A DNA stretch of 64,000 nucleotides, taken from contig NZ_CP070490.1 in assembly GCF_016925635.1 (NCBI RefSeq), positions 3,850,001 to 3,914,000 on the forward strand, written 5' to 3'. Of the stretch, positions 24,321 to 34,367 are shown one piece after another (position 1 is the first letter of the stretch; the number at the start of each line of letters is the position of its first letter). Below the pieces are notes generated by a model, which was not told the DNA's origin, made no database searches, and worked only from the letters and a program-made list of their open reading frames with translations. The DNA is from Lysinibacillus fusiformis (GTDB taxonomy: Bacteria > Bacillota > Bacilli > Bacillales_A > Planococcaceae). The position numbers were made by a program, and so were the translations under genes.

Positions 24321-26009
24321 ATGCATAAAAAAAGACGTGGTTTGCTGTTAGTTCTTGTGCTGATGTTAATGGGTTTGGTCTTTTTTCTCGGCATGAAAAT
24401 GAGGCCAGTCACACAACCGACTAGAAATCCTGAGACAACGCCCGTTCAAGAGGATGCGTCCGAACAGGAAAGTGGTTCAGAAAATATGGAGGCCCTCATA
24501 CAGGACATTGCTCAATTCGCGCAAGAAGGAAAAATACCAGATGTGCCATTTGCAGTAGGAGATACTGAACAACAAACGGTTCATGAGCAATGGGGAGAAC
24601 CTCAGCAAGTCACTGAATCAGCCAATGGACAATATGAAGATTATGAGAATGTGACGATTGGTTATCGAGGTTCACAGGCCTTCGATATTCGTTCATCGAA
24701 AGAGAATATTAAAAGCATTCGTTTAGCAGATATTAAAAATAAATTGGGTGAACCTGATGAAGTTCGTTACTATCAGGATCCGACGACCAATCAAATTATT
24801 CTTGTCTACCAAGTCAATGCCAGCTATCAATTAAAGTGGATCTTACCGAAACCGACTGACAGCGATGCCAATCCTGCGGTTCATCATATTTCGGTTTATA
24901 GGGAACTTAAACCACAAGCACCAGATACGGTGGAACAGATGACATTGGACGAGAAAATCGGTCAAATAATGTTTGCAGGTGTGTCAGGTACGACGCTCCA
25001 GCAGGAGGCAACAAGCCTCATTCAAAAGGCTAAAGTAGGTGGTTTGATTCTTTATGGCAATAATCTTGAAACACCCCAGCAAACGGTCACATTGATGAAT
25101 GACTTAATGGCTGCCAATGCGAATAATCAGCTACCACTTTTCCTTGGCATTGACCAAGAGGGTGGCAAAGTAGTCAGATTACCAGGTGCATTAAAAAATT
25201 TCCCAACGAACAAAAAAATTGGGGACATTAACCAATCTAAGTTTTCATTTGAAATAGGTCAATTATTAGGGGAGCAATTAAAGGCATTTGGCTTCAATTT
25301 GGACTTTGCGCCTGTATTAGATGTCAATAGCAATCCGAATAATCCGATTATCGGAGATCGCTCGTTTTCCAATGATCCTGCTATCGTCAGCAAATTAGGC
25401 ATTCAGACAATGAAGGGTCTGGAGTCTGAGCAGGTTATTCCTGTCGTCAAGCATTTCCCTGGGCATGGTGACACGTCAGTGGATTCCCATTTCGAATTGC
25501 CAAAGGTGGCAAAAAGCTTGAACGACTTGAATCGGCTAGAGCTTGTCCCATTTAAAGACGCCATTAACAATGGTGCAGATGTCGTTATGGTCGCTCATAT
25601 TTTATTGCCAAAGATCGATCCACAGTATCCTTCCTCGATGTCGAAGGAAATTATTACGGGTATGCTAAGAAAGCAACTAGGCTTTGATGGTGTTATCATG
25701 ACAGATGATATGACGATGAAAGCTATCACAAATCATTATGCGATCGGGCAAGCAGCTGTCGATTCGATCAAGGCTGGTAGTGATATTATTTTAATTGCCC
25801 ATGAGTATGCCAATATTACAGCAGCTATAGAAGCGGTGAAAGCAGCTGTCAGCAATGGGGAAATAACAGAGGAGCGCATAAATGATAGCGTCCGCAGAAT
25901 AATAAAACTAAAAGAAAAATATCAGCTTGTCAATCAACCCGTGACAGCGGTCGATATCAACAAGCTTAATACAGACATCGCAAAAGTATTGAATACGTAT
26001 ATGAAATAA
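24321..26009 (+). CDS. YjgB-like domain fused to a GH3 beta-N-acetylglucosaminidase (NagZ type)
   Basis: A 562-residue exported protein. Residues 5-25 are a membrane segment with a basic start. Residues about 65-205 resemble YjgB/DUF4309 (VHEQWGEPQQVTES, then LADIKNKLGEPDEVRYY). From about residue 210 comes a GH3 domain opening MTLDEKIGQIMFAGVSG, with KHFPGHGDTSVDSH at 377-390 holding the His-Asp dyad of NagZ-type enzymes, and MTDDMTM with the nucleophile Asp near 462. It would release N-acetylglucosamine from cell-wall muropeptides outside the membrane. GAAGGAGG precedes ATG 24321. The fusion is unusual to me. Confidence 0.87.
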   Translation: MHKKRRGLLLVLVLMLMGLVFFLGMKMRPVTQPTRNPETTPVQEDASEQESGSENMEALIQDIAQFAQEGKIPDVPFAVGDTEQQTVHEQWGEPQQVTESANGQYEDYENVTIGYRGSQAFDIRSSKENIKSIRLADIKNKLGEPDEVRYYQDPTTNQIILVYQVNASYQLKWILPKPTDSDANPAVHHISVYRELKPQAPDTVEQMTLDEKIGQIMFAGVSGTTLQQEATSLIQKAKVGGLILYGNNLETPQQTVTLMNDLMAANANNQLPLFLGIDQEGGKVVRLPGALKNFPTNKKIGDINQSKFSFEIGQLLGEQLKAFGFNLDFAPVLDVNSNPNNPIIGDRSFSNDPAIVSKLGIQTMKGLESEQVIPVVKHFPGHGDTSVDSHFELPKVAKSLNDLNRLELVPFKDAINNGADVVMVAHILLPKIDPQYPSSMSKEIITGMLRKQLGFDGVIMTDDMTMKAITNHYAIGQAAVDSIKAGSDIILIAHEYANITAAIEAVKAAVSNGEITEERINDSVRRIIKLKEKYQLVNQPVTAVDINKLNTDIAKVLNTYMK

Positions 26010-26014
26010 AGGCG

Positions 26015-26050
26015 AAAAGGGACATACAGCAAGTGATGTATGTTCCTTTT
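26015..26050 (+). terminator. Terminator after the NagZ-like gene
   Basis: AAAAGGGACATAC pairs with GTATGTTCCTTTT (one G-U pair) around a 10-base loop. Confidence 0.88.
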
Positions 26051-26076
26051 TGTGAATGATGGATAAGGGTGAGAAC

Positions 26077-27513
26077 GTGGATAAGGAATTCAAATTAGCT
26101 AGTCAATTATTAACGCTGCTAGATTCTGAACAAAGATGGTTTACCTTAGCAGAGGTTGAAAAAAGTTTACATATTTCAGATAAGACCATACGTAAGCTCG
26201 TTGAGGAGATTAATCAGCAATTACCAGCAGCGATGACTATTGAAGTATCTAGAGGGAAGGGGATTTTTCTACAACGTGATGGGCGAAGTACAACCGTTAG
26301 TGAAGTGCTTTCTAGCATGCTCAGGCAAACCATCTTCTATCGACTAATGCATGTATTGTTTGTAAATAGGAAACAATTGTCAATGGAGGAGCTGGCAGAA
26401 GCCATGTTTATGAGCACCTCCTCGTTGAAGAAGCTGATCATGCAACTAAATAATCATGATTTGAAGCCGTATAAGCTACGCATCACATACTCGACGCCAG
26501 CCGTAAAGGGAAATGAATTGAATATCCGCTACTTTTATTGGAAATTATATGGTGATGCCTATGAGTTTACAGGATGGCCATTTACCAATAGTGACTTTGA
26601 TTTTATTAATCAATACATCACGCATATAGAGCATGAGCAAAGCATTGTTTATTTTATCAATTCCAAAAGGAAATTATCCTTTTTAGTGGCCATTGTCTTG
26701 GAAAGAGTAAGAAAGGGCAACTATGTCAAAATTACGGAGGGTGATTACGCTTGGGAAAGTGGGCTGTTTTATTTGCCAGTAAAAGACTTTGCACAGGCAC
26801 TGGAAGAAAAATTTTCGATTGAATTACCAAAGAGTGAACGGTTTTTTATGCAATCTCTATTTAGTCTAAGCCAATATCATTATTATGAAGGGTCAGACAT
26901 GACGCCAATGAAGGAAATCGAATTATATAAGAATAAAGAGATTGATCAAATGGCGCAGCAGCTGTTCACCTTATTAGCAAAGGCTTACCCTAATCTAGAT
27001 ATGAATGAGCGGTTTAGCTTGGAGGTTTATGAGTTCCTGGACAAGCTTTTCATCGATAATGCCATCCCTGAATGGCTGATGATTTCACAAAGTAATTTAA
27101 CAAACTATGTTCAAATTGAATGTCAGCAAATTTACCAAGATATGCAGACCTGTATGCAAACGTGGCAAAATGCGTACCCTTCTGTCCTGTATAATGACTT
27201 TCATTTAACCAAGCTTACCTTGCTTGTTCGTTCAGGGCTACGTTATAAAAGTAAACGAGCCTTCTTGGTCATTGGTGAGGAGTTTTCAATCCGCCATTAT
27301 ATAGCTAATTTGATCAAAAATGAAATTGGGGACCAGTTGATTATTAATACCTCTATTATGAAGGGGCTAACGGATGAAATGGTGCAGCAGCATGACATTG
27401 ATTTTGTTATAAGTAATTTTCCAGTTGCTTTAACGACAGTGCCGGTTGTTATTATATCCACGATTCCCTCCAAAAGAGATTTAGATAATATTCGTCAAGA
27501 ATTGCTTCGGTAA
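26077..27513 (+). CDS. Mga/BglG-like helix-turn-helix transcriptional regulator
   Basis: A 478-residue protein. Two N-terminal HTH regions are visible: EVEKSLHISDKTIRKLVEEI, then EELAEAMFMSTSSLKKLIMQ. A long helical middle part resembles the PRD-like domains of Mga-type regulators, and the C-terminus (about residues 390-478) has alternating strands and helices like an EIIB domain. Phosphorylatable histidines were not identified with certainty. I prefer GTG 26077, preceded by AAGGGTG; ATG 26056 lies just beyond the preceding terminator and lacks a site. Targets are unknown; the deoD operon downstream is a candidate. Confidence 0.75.
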   Translation: MDKEFKLASQLLTLLDSEQRWFTLAEVEKSLHISDKTIRKLVEEINQQLPAAMTIEVSRGKGIFLQRDGRSTTVSEVLSSMLRQTIFYRLMHVLFVNRKQLSMEELAEAMFMSTSSLKKLIMQLNNHDLKPYKLRITYSTPAVKGNELNIRYFYWKLYGDAYEFTGWPFTNSDFDFINQYITHIEHEQSIVYFINSKRKLSFLVAIVLERVRKGNYVKITEGDYAWESGLFYLPVKDFAQALEEKFSIELPKSERFFMQSLFSLSQYHYYEGSDMTPMKEIELYKNKEIDQMAQQLFTLLAKAYPNLDMNERFSLEVYEFLDKLFIDNAIPEWLMISQSNLTNYVQIECQQIYQDMQTCMQTWQNAYPSVLYNDFHLTKLTLLVRSGLRYKSKRAFLVIGEEFSIRHYIANLIKNEIGDQLIINTSIMKGLTDEMVQQHDIDFVISNFPVALTTVPVVIISTIPSKRDLDNIRQELLR

Positions 27514-27582
27514 TTTGGTCAATTATTTCCCGTACACTACGTAACAATCTGGTCTAGTTTGTTATGATCATTAAATCTTATA

Positions 27583-27651
27583 CTCATAGTAGTTTCTGAA
27601 CGGATTTCTTGTAGAAGAAATCGGTTTGGAAATGGCTATGGGTATTTTTTT
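27583..27651 (+). promoter_or_regulatory. Long imperfect hairpin with T-run upstream of deoD (terminator or attenuator)
   Basis: CTCATAG...GGATTTCTT (27583-27609) pairs imperfectly with AAGAAATC...CTATGGG (about 27616-27642), giving a 25-30-bp stem with G-U pairs, then seven T residues. It may only end the regulator transcript, or it may control read-through into deoD. Confidence 0.65.
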
Positions 27652-27659
27652 ATTGGTAA

Positions 27660-27674
27660 ATGAAAACGGTTACC
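27660..27674 (+). promoter_or_regulatory. Candidate cre site (CcpA) before deoD
   Basis: ATGAAAACGGTTACC agrees with the cre consensus WTGNAANCGNWNNCW except in the last base. It lies about 45 bases before the deoD start, where catabolite control of nucleoside use would be expected. Confidence 0.5.
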
Positions 27675-27716
27675 TAATGAATTTGAGATAAATAACAAGT
27701 TTTTGGAGGAATGAAA

Positions 27717-28424
27717 ATGAGTAGACATTTAGGAGCAAAAAAGGGAGAAATAGCTGAGCGTGCCTTATTACCTGGAGACCCTTTACGTGCAAGATTTGTA
27801 GCAGAGCATTTTTTGGAGAATGTCTATTGCTATAACGAAGTAAGAGGAATGTATGGTTACACAGGAACGTTCAAAGGCGTGCCGATTTCAGTGCAGGGGA
27901 CGGGCATGGGCAATCCATCGATGAGTATATACGGTACTGAATTGGTCAACGATTATGGCGTGAAAAAATTGATTCGTATTGGCACATGTGGCGCGATGCA
28001 AAAGGACATTCAAATCCGCGATATCATTTTAGCCCAAGCCGTGTCTTCAGACAGCAATTTGACGGAGAAAATTTTCTACGGCAATAATTACGCACCAATT
28101 GCGGATTTTTCTTTATTAATGAAAGCGTTTCAACTAGCGCAAGGGAAAAAGGGAAATGTCTTTGTTGGCAACATTTATAATTCAGATGAATTTTATCGTG
28201 AAACATTAGACAGGCTTCATAAGTTTATGGAATTCGGTGTGCTAGGGGTAGAAATGGAAAGCACAGCCCTCTATACGTTAGCCGCAAAATATGGGGTAAA
28301 GGCATTATCTATTTTGACGGTAGGTAGTCAATTATTAACAAATGAAAGCTTAACGCACGAGGAAAGTGAAAAGTCCTTTTTTGATATGGTGGACATTGCT
28401 CTACACACAATTATCGAGGAGTAA
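27717..28424 (+). CDS. deoD: Purine-nucleoside phosphorylase, DeoD type
   Basis: A 235-residue protein matching hexameric PNPs over its whole length. It opens [20 protein letters not shown], with GDPLRA phosphate contacts, [26 protein letters not shown], and [13 protein letters not shown] holding the ribose-binding Met-Glu-Ser. It splits purine (deoxy)nucleosides with phosphate to base and (deoxy)ribose 1-phosphate in the cytoplasm. ATG 27717 has GGAGGA 7 bases upstream; ATG 27711 touches the site. A nucleoside transporter gene follows 52 bases downstream, so uptake and cleavage are co-transcribed. Confidence 0.95.
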   Translation: MSRHLGAKKGEIAERALLPGDPLRARFVAEHFLENVYCYNEVRGMYGYTGTFKGVPISVQGTGMGNPSMSIYGTELVNDYGVKKLIRIGTCGAMQKDIQIRDIILAQAVSSDSNLTEKIFYGNNYAPIADFSLLMKAFQLAQGKKGNVFVGNIYNSDEFYRETLDRLHKFMEFGVLGVEMESTALYTLAAKYGVKALSILTVGSQLLTNESLTHEESEKSFFDMVDIALHTIIEE

Positions 28425-28476
28425 GGGATGGGAAGAGAAAACATTTGAAAACATTGTTCGTAACGGAGGGGACAAC

Positions 28477-29658
28477 ATGCATTATATCATTTCGATAGTA
28501 GGTCTACTACTCGTGCTATTTTTAGCATGGCTTGCAAGCAATAATAAGAAAAAGATTAAATACCGCCCAATCATTGTGATGATTGTTATCCAGCTTGTTT
28601 TAGGGTTTCTTCTACTGAAAACAGGTATCGGGGAATTTTTAATTAAAGGTTTTGCTGATAGCTTTGCAAAACTACTTGAATATGCCAACGAGGGTACGAA
28701 TTTTGTATTTGGTGGAATGGCGAATGAGGGTGCACATACATTTTTCCTGTATGTTTTAATGCCAATCGTTTTTATGTCAGCCATCATCGGCATATTACAA
28801 CATTATAAAATCCTGCCGTTTATCATCAAGTATATTGGTTTAGTATTAAGTAAAATCAATGGGATGGGTAAACTAGAATCCTATAATGCGGTTGCAGCGG
28901 CAATAGTGGGGCAAAATGAAGTATTTATTTCAGTGAAAAACCAAATTGGCTTTTTACCAAAGCATCGACTCTATACCTTATGTGCTTCTGCGATGTCAAC
29001 GGTATCTATGTCCATTGTGGGCTCCTATATGACGATGCTAGAGCCTAAGTATGTAGTGGCTGCCTTAATATTAAACTTGTTTGGTGGTTTTATCGTAGCC
29101 TCGATCATTAATCCGTATGAAGTGAAAGCGGAGGAAGATATAATTGAAGTGCAGGAAGGCGAAAAGCAAACATTTTTTGAAATGCTAGGCGAATACATTA
29201 TGGATGGCTTTAAAGTAGCCATCATTGTCGGGGTTATGTTAGTAGGCTTTGTTGGGTTAATTGCCCTCATTAATGGTGTGTTTAATGGCATTTTCGGCAT
29301 CTCGTTCCAAGGTTTCCTAGGGTATGTCTTTGCCCCAATTGCCTTTGTCATGGGTGTACCTTGGCATGAAGCTGTGAATGCTGGTAGTATTATGGCGACA
29401 AAGCTTGTTGCAAATGAATTCGTTGCCATGCTGGACTTCGTTAAAATCCAAGATAGCTTCAGTGAGCGTACAGCAGCCATTGTCTCTGTTTTCCTCATAT
29501 CCTTTGCTAACTTTGGCTCGATTGGTACCATTGTAGGTGCAGTAAAAGGGTTAAATGAAAAGCAAGGCAATGTGGTAGCACGCTTTGGATTAAAACTGCT
29601 ATACGGTGCCTCCCTTGTAAGTGTTCTATCAGCGATTATTATTGGGATTGTGTTTTAA
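28477..29658 (+). CDS. Concentrative nucleoside transporter, NupC/CNT family
   Basis: A 393-residue membrane protein with about ten hydrophobic segments. CNT signatures are present: [40 protein letters not shown] (the Gln/Asn-Glu substrate and sodium site), and [20 protein letters not shown] near the second re-entrant loop. It takes up nucleosides with protons or sodium ions. GGAGGGG precedes ATG 28477; the open frame extends upstream into deoD but without a site. It pairs functionally with DeoD and ends at a terminator 27 bases on. Confidence 0.92.
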   Translation: MHYIISIVGLLLVLFLAWLASNNKKKIKYRPIIVMIVIQLVLGFLLLKTGIGEFLIKGFADSFAKLLEYANEGTNFVFGGMANEGAHTFFLYVLMPIVFMSAIIGILQHYKILPFIIKYIGLVLSKINGMGKLESYNAVAAAIVGQNEVFISVKNQIGFLPKHRLYTLCASAMSTVSMSIVGSYMTMLEPKYVVAALILNLFGGFIVASIINPYEVKAEEDIIEVQEGEKQTFFEMLGEYIMDGFKVAIIVGVMLVGFVGLIALINGVFNGIFGISFQGFLGYVFAPIAFVMGVPWHEAVNAGSIMATKLVANEFVAMLDFVKIQDSFSERTAAIVSVFLISFANFGSIGTIVGAVKGLNEKQGNVVARFGLKLLYGASLVSVLSAIIIGIVF

Positions 29659-29685
29659 ATAGAAACGATACGTGATTAAAAAAAG

Positions 29686-29719
29686 AAAGAGACTACCATA
29701 TTATTTCGGTAGCCTCTTT
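29686..29719 (+). terminator. Terminator of the deoD operon
   Basis: AAAGAGACTACC pairs with GGTAGCCTCTTT around a 10-base loop, followed by T residues. Confidence 0.88.
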
Positions 29720-29915
29720 TATTTTATGGAAAGTAAGTAGCTTACGATTTTTGGAGAACGGTATTAGTTTAATCTACAGCGCAATCGGGCCATGTTTTAG
29801 AAATAATCCGATAAAGATCAACTTCTACCTACAGTGACATGGTATAGGAATATGAAGTACCCCTTTTAGTTATTCTTTTTAAAGGAGGATGACAATGTTC
29901 TTTACAAGGAATTAA

Positions 29916-31121
29916 TTATTGGTTTTTTTGAGGAAACCCATAAACATTTGCACGAAATGCTACTAGGAATCCAAGAAGAATGAGGATAAACATTACCCAT
30001 GGAAAAGAACTCACATCAAATGATTCTATCAGAACTGCTCCAATTGCACTCCCGCCACCAATAGCGAGATTCCAAACAGTAACTAACATAGATTGGGCAA
30101 TATCCGCACCTTTTTTAGCATTATCTGCTATGGCTGTTTGCGTCAGTGTTGCTGCTCCACCAAAGGTTAAGCCCCATACAGTTACAGCACTATAAATGAT
30201 AATAGGATGACTAATTCCGATACCTAATGCGAATGATGCTAATCCAAATCCGACCAGACTCATTAAAACTAAAGTACGTAGTCTACGCTCAATGAATATA
30301 CCTATAACCCAGATTCCAACTAAAGATGCCATACCGAAAACAAGTAAAATCAAATCAATTCGTTTGGCAAGTCCTGCTTCGGAAAGGTATGGTGCGATAT
30401 AAGTATAAAGCATGTTATGCGAAAGTATCCAAGCTAATACAACAAACAAGATTGGACGAACTCCAGGCGTAATAAAAACCTCTAGAAGAGTCATTCGTTT
30501 TGAAGATGTTTGTCCAGGGAAGTTTGGGACTTTCCAAATAATCCATAAAATCAGTAATGCTGCTAAAAGTGACATTATGCCAAAGACATTTCTCCAGCCA
30601 ACAAGGGAACCGAGAAATGTCCCAGTAGGAACACCCAAAGCTAATGCAAGAGGCGTACCAATCATGGCTACGGCCATTGCCCTTCCTTTTAGTGATTCTG
30701 GCGCCATCAGTCGTGCATATCCCGCAGTCAGCCCCCACAGGACTCCAGCCGTTACACCTGCAAAGAAGCGAGCGATTAAAGTTAAGGTCAAACTAGAAGA
30801 TAAGGCTGTAATAGTATTAAATACAAGGAATCCAATAATACACAAAAGCAGTAAGGGCTTCCTATGCCATCCTTGTGTTGCAGTGGTTATAGGAATAGCT
30901 GCAATGAGTGAACCAAGAGCATAAGCTGTAACAAGTTGACCTGCAAGGGATTCTGACACACCGAGTCCTTTGCTTATTTCTATTAGTAAACCAGCAGGTA
31001 TAGTTTCGGTAAGGATACATATAAACCCAGCCATAGCGAGCGCCATTAAACCTGCCCAAGGAAGACGTTCTGAGGGTATTGCATAAGAATTTTGTTTACT
31101 TAAATCACTATTATTATCCAT
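29916..31121 (-). CDS. MFS exporter of the AraJ/DHA1 type
   Basis: A 401-residue protein with about twelve membrane segments. It opens with a polar tail and then PWAGLMALAMAGFICILTET. The run SLAGQLVTAYALGSLIAAIP and, later, PLALALGVPTGTFLGSLVGW match the DHA1 group around AraJ and YdhP (exporters of sugars, arabinose analogues or purine-like compounds). An Lrp/AsnC regulator gene is divergent, 211 bases away, with the promoters facing apart, so the exporter is probably under its control and the substrate may be an amino acid or a derivative (inference). Confidence 0.85.
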   Translation of the reverse strand: MDNNSDLSKQNSYAIPSERLPWAGLMALAMAGFICILTETIPAGLLIEISKGLGVSESLAGQLVTAYALGSLIAAIPITTATQGWHRKPLLLLCIIGFLVFNTITALSSSLTLTLIARFFAGVTAGVLWGLTAGYARLMAPESLKGRAMAVAMIGTPLALALGVPTGTFLGSLVGWRNVFGIMSLLAALLILWIIWKVPNFPGQTSSKRMTLLEVFITPGVRPILFVVLAWILSHNMLYTYIAPYLSEAGLAKRIDLILLVFGMASLVGIWVIGIFIERRLRTLVLMSLVGFGLASFALGIGISHPIIIYSAVTVWGLTFGGAATLTQTAIADNAKKGADIAQSMLVTVWNLAIGGGSAIGAVLIESFDVSSFPWVMFILILLGFLVAFRANVYGFPQKNQ

Positions 31122-31332
31122 TTATAAAAGGCCTCCTGATTAGTTGATAGGATTAATTATACTAATCAGATTTTGAATTTTACATTTGATAATAAAGGAA
31201 TAAATTTATATTTGGTTATAAAAACAATGTAATTTGATGCTATCACGTTTAAATTATAATATAATGATTTCAGGGTCATATACGTCCTACAATTTGATAT
31301 CACTATCGTAAATGATATGAAGGGGTGCTTAA

Positions 31333-31776
31333 ATGGATAGTATTGATAGAGATATACTCATGCATTTACAATCAGATGCTCGGTTGTCAATGACTGCCCT
31401 CGGAAAACTTATAGGATTATCTCAACCAGCAATAACAGAGCGGGTAAAAAGGCTAGAAGAACAAGGCGTGATAAAAAGCTACAGGGCTAAAGTATCGAAT
31501 GAAAAAGTCGGAAAATCCATTGTTGCTTTTATCCTTTTCCGGACTACCAAGTGCAATAATTTCGTTGATTATTGTATGCAAGCTTCACAAGTAGTAGAGT
31601 GTCATCGAATTAGCGGAGAATACAATTATCTAATTAAGGTAGTAGTGGAATCAACAAAGGAACTTGAATTATTTGAAAATGATAGCATGAGGTATGGCGA
31701 TTCTACTACATTGATTTCCTTATCATCACCTATTGAAGACAAACCATTGCTACCAAATTTAAATGTTGATTATTAA
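31333..31776 (+). CDS. Lrp/AsnC family transcriptional regulator
   Basis: A 147-residue protein. The N-terminal HTH reads DSIDRDILMHLQSDARLSMT, followed by LSQPAITERVKRLEEQGVI. The C-terminal half is the RAM ligand-binding domain (VVECHRISGEYNYLIKVVVE). Such proteins form octamers that sense amino acids. AGGGGTGC precedes the ATG. It is divergent from the exporter at 29916-31121, a usual arrangement for an exporter and its sensor. Confidence 0.9.
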   Translation: MDSIDRDILMHLQSDARLSMTALGKLIGLSQPAITERVKRLEEQGVIKSYRAKVSNEKVGKSIVAFILFRTTKCNNFVDYCMQASQVVECHRISGEYNYLIKVVVESTKELELFENDSMRYGDSTTLISLSSPIEDKPLLPNLNVDY

Positions 31777-31968
31777 TTTTTATAACCTTTTATAAAAAGA
31801 TCGATTTGAATACAGTTATTTATGTAAAAATGGCTAAGCATTGAATGAAAAATTGGGTTTTCTCTATTTAGGAGAGATAGACAAATATTTAATGAGTAAG
31901 TTTTACAGCTACCTTAATGAATAAATCAAGTATGAAAAGTTCACTGTTTATAGGCAGTGAACTTTTCA

Positions 31969-32037
31969 ATTATCGGGCGCTTTTCATCAATGTGGAGAGT
32001 GTCTTTCTGAATAAGGCCATATTGTTGAGTAATAAGC
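31969..32037 (+). repeat. Dispersed terminator-repeat, copy 1
   Basis: ATTATCGGGCGCTTTTC opens the copy; the weakened hairpin partner GAGAGTGTC follows, then CTGAATAAGGCCATATTGT and TGAGTAATAA. A separate 13-bp inverted repeat (GAAAAGTTCACTG, 31934-31967) stands just before it. The rest of the 31777-32224 gap holds no gene. Confidence 0.8.
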
Positions 32038-32094
32038 GAGATCTTGTACTATATAGTGAATATTAAAATCAGAAACGTATAAAAGAGAAAATAA

Positions 32095-32131
32095 AAGGAT
32101 TGAGCTCGGTACTATACCGATTTCAATCCTT
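32095..32131 (-). terminator. Terminator of the DUF2975-like gene
   Basis: AAGGATTGAGCTCGGT pairs with ACCGATTTCAATCCTT around a five-base loop; on the leftward strand it is followed by TTTATTTTCTCTTTT. Confidence 0.82.
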
Positions 32132-32224
32132 CTTAGCTACTTAACTTCATATAGTGTCTAATTTTTGTGTCATTTAAGGGTCATAATTCGGTAGGGAAAG
32201 TAGTTATACTTGCAAAATAAACAC

Positions 32225-32695
32225 CTACATTTTTTCTAGGATATTTTTTATGGGCTTTTGAAGTACGTCTATAATGGCTACGATGATAGCTGTTACAAAA
32301 ATCGCTATTAGACCAAGTGCGATCGGACCTGCTGCGTCTTCACCTGTGAACATAGCAAAAATCCTTAAGTAAACGATTAACAACAAAATGAAGAAAATAA
32401 TTGTAAAAGCACATTTTTTTATAGCCTTCAAGGATTTAAGGAATAACTCTGAAAAAGCATTGTTTAAATGGATATAACTCAATAGTTTATATGCTTGATA
32501 CAATGCAACAGAAAACGTAATGCATACGCCATAGGCACATATTAACAATGGATATATCGAGTAATCTCCTGGACGCACTTGTGCATCTTGTATAGCTGCT
32601 TGAGGTAACCAATATATACATACAGCAAGTACCGCAATGCCCATTAGAAAAGCAACGATCTTTAAGAAAAAAGTTGAACTTAGTTTAACATTCAT
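32225..32695 (-). CDS. DUF2975-like membrane protein
   Basis: A 156-residue protein with four hydrophobic segments and the order expected for DUF2975. It opens FFLKIVAFLMGIAVLAVCIY, then YSIYPLLICAYGVCITFSVA, then LSYIHLNNAFSELFLKSLKA, the conserved cytoplasmic loop before the third helix. DUF2975 genes are typically paired with a small YozG-type HTH gene; none is adjacent here. GAGGTG lies about 6 bases before ATG 32695. Function unknown. Confidence 0.72.
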   Translation of the reverse strand: MNVKLSSTFFLKIVAFLMGIAVLAVCIYWLPQAAIQDAQVRPGDYSIYPLLICAYGVCITFSVALYQAYKLLSYIHLNNAFSELFLKSLKAIKKCAFTIIFFILLLIVYLRIFAMFTGEDAAGPIALGLIAIFVTAIIVAIIDVLQKPIKNILEKM

Positions 32696-32868
32696 ATGAA
32701 GCACCTCATTGATTTTATAATAATATGATATTAGTCTATTTATTATCGTTTATCAATATATTTATTTCGTTTTTTATTATATTATTGTTGTTATTCAAAT
32801 AATTACTTGATAATCATGTGGGAATCATACTTCAGTTATTGTCAGTTTTATCATGAAGTAACTGAACA

Positions 32869-32915
32869 AGTAGGCGCAATTTTTAAAATGGGGAATGCGT
32901 CTTTTTTGTTTAAGT
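32869..32915 (+). repeat. Dispersed terminator-repeat, degenerate copy
   Basis: GTAGGCGCAATTTTTAAAAT is followed by GGGGAATGCGTCTTTTTTG: the GGCGCA/TGCGTC arms and the T-run of the family remain, while the tail is lost. Confidence 0.55.
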
Positions 32916-33231
32916 CGCTTTAGAATAAATAATGGGAGCACATAGCTGTTCTTGGAGCGGTGTTATTTGCTAAAAATCACCCAGTAAATCATACAAGCTA
33001 AATTGATGAAATCTAATTTTTAACTAGTTACTAAGATTTCGTAAAGATATCAATATCTTGGATTATTGAATAATCTCTGTATGAAAAGGACTCTCCCTGG
33101 TTATATTCTGAAAAGTCCTGTTGCTAATTTTATTTGAACACGCTAAGATTCCAAACTCTCGTATTGAGATAATTGCTGAAAGACTTCAGTAAAGATATAT
33201 AAAAAGAATTTATTGAAAAGTTTCTTCTTGC

Positions 33232-33277
33232 AACAATCAGGCACATTTCTTTAGGAAGGAATATGTCTTTTTTTATC
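33232..33277 (+). repeat. Dispersed terminator-repeat, degenerate copy
   Basis: CAACAATCAGGCACATTTC, then GGAATATGTCTTTTTTTATC. The opening and T-run match the family; the stem is partly lost and the tail is absent. Confidence 0.6.
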
Positions 33278-33425
33278 TACAAGTCCAGAATGTGGAAAAA
33301 TATATTGATACTCATTTCAGTCTAATTACCGATAGCATATTAACTGATTATCCTTTATTGTTAATAGGTCGTAAAAGACACTATCAGGAATATCCTGCAA
33401 ATATTGAAATGATAGGTGGAAAACA

Positions 33426-34367
33426 ATGAATTATCAAGTATTATTATATTACCATTACACGAAGATTGAAGATCCAGCTGTGTTTTCAGCAACGCACTTA
33501 GAAATGTGTAAAGAGATCGGTTTAAAAGGTCGTATTTTAGTAGCCAATGAGGGTATTAACGGTACTGTTTCGGGTACGATTGAGCAAACAGAGCAATACA
33601 TGGCAAACATGCAAGCTGACCCATTATTTGAAGGCATTGTCTTCAAAATTGATGCGGCAGATGATCATGCATTCAAAAAAATGCATGTACGCCCACGTCC
33701 TGAGTTAGTCAACTTAGGCTTAGAAGAAGACGTAAACCCACATGAATTAACAGGTCGTTACCTGTCACCAGAACAATTCCTTGCTGAAATGCAAGATGAA
33801 AATACAGTAGTATTAGATGTGCGTAACACGTATGAATACGATGTCGGCCATTTTCGTGGCGCGATTCGACCAGATGTAAAAAACTTCCGTGATACTCCAG
33901 AATGGGTACGTGAAAACCGCGAGCTATTCGAAGGGAAAAATGTTTTAACGTATTGCACGGGCGGGATTCGTTGTGAGAAGTTTTCTGGCTGGATGAAACG
34001 TGAAGGCTTTGGCAATGTCGGTCAATTGCATGGCGGTGTGGCAACATACGGAAAAGACCCTGTTGCGAAAGGCCAATTATGGGACGGTCAAATGTACGTT
34101 TTTGATGAGCGTTTAACGGTGCCAATCAATCAAGTAGAGCATGTGATTATCGGTCGTGATCACTATGACGGAGAACCTTGTGAACGTTACATTAACTGTG
34201 CAAACCCAGAATGTAACAAGCAAATCATTGCATCTGAGGAAAATGAAGCAAAGCATTTAGGTGGCTGTACAATCGAATGTACAAAGCATGCACGCAACCG
34301 CTACATCGTGCGTCACAATTTAACAGAAGAGCAAGTAGCTCAAGCAATTGAGGCGTTACAAGCATAA
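33426..34367 (+). CDS. trhO: tRNA uridine(34) hydroxylase, rhodanese-like (TrhO, formerly UPF0176)
   Basis: A 313-residue protein. The N-terminal acylphosphatase-like domain reads [20 protein letters not shown] and [17 protein letters not shown]. The rhodanese domain has [20 protein letters not shown] and the active loop [15 protein letters not shown], with the catalytic cysteine in CTGGIRC. A C-terminal cysteine-rich segment ([15 protein letters not shown], then [15 protein letters not shown]) is typical. TrhO hydroxylates U34 of certain tRNAs to 5-hydroxyuridine using oxygen. GGTGG precedes the ATG. Codon use is regular and this is a core gene standing in an accessory region. Confidence 0.93.
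   Translation: MNYQVLLYYHYTKIEDPAVFSATHLEMCKEIGLKGRILVANEGINGTVSGTIEQTEQYMANMQADPLFEGIVFKIDAADDHAFKKMHVRPRPELVNLGLEEDVNPHELTGRYLSPEQFLAEMQDENTVVLDVRNTYEYDVGHFRGAIRPDVKNFRDTPEWVRENRELFEGKNVLTYCTGGIRCEKFSGWMKREGFGNVGQLHGGVATYGKDPVAKGQLWDGQMYVFDERLTVPINQVEHVIIGRDHYDGEPCERYINCANPECNKQIIASEENEAKHLGGCTIECTKHARNRYIVRHNLTEEQVAQAIEALQA

Larger units (their letters stand above)
32696..33425. other. About 730-base gap with repeat remnants and no intact gene
   Basis: Apart from two repeat copies (listed separately) I see only AT-rich sequence with broken frames, for example a short frame ending in ...IEIIAERLQ near 33190 that may be a gene remnant. GGTGG before ATG 33426 is the next gene's ribosome binding site. 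Confidence 0.5.

Noticed and set aside
27583-27651. Purine riboswitch upstream of deoD
   Set aside because: The conserved three-way-junction core and the paired kissing-loop sequences are missing; it is one long hairpin with a T-run.
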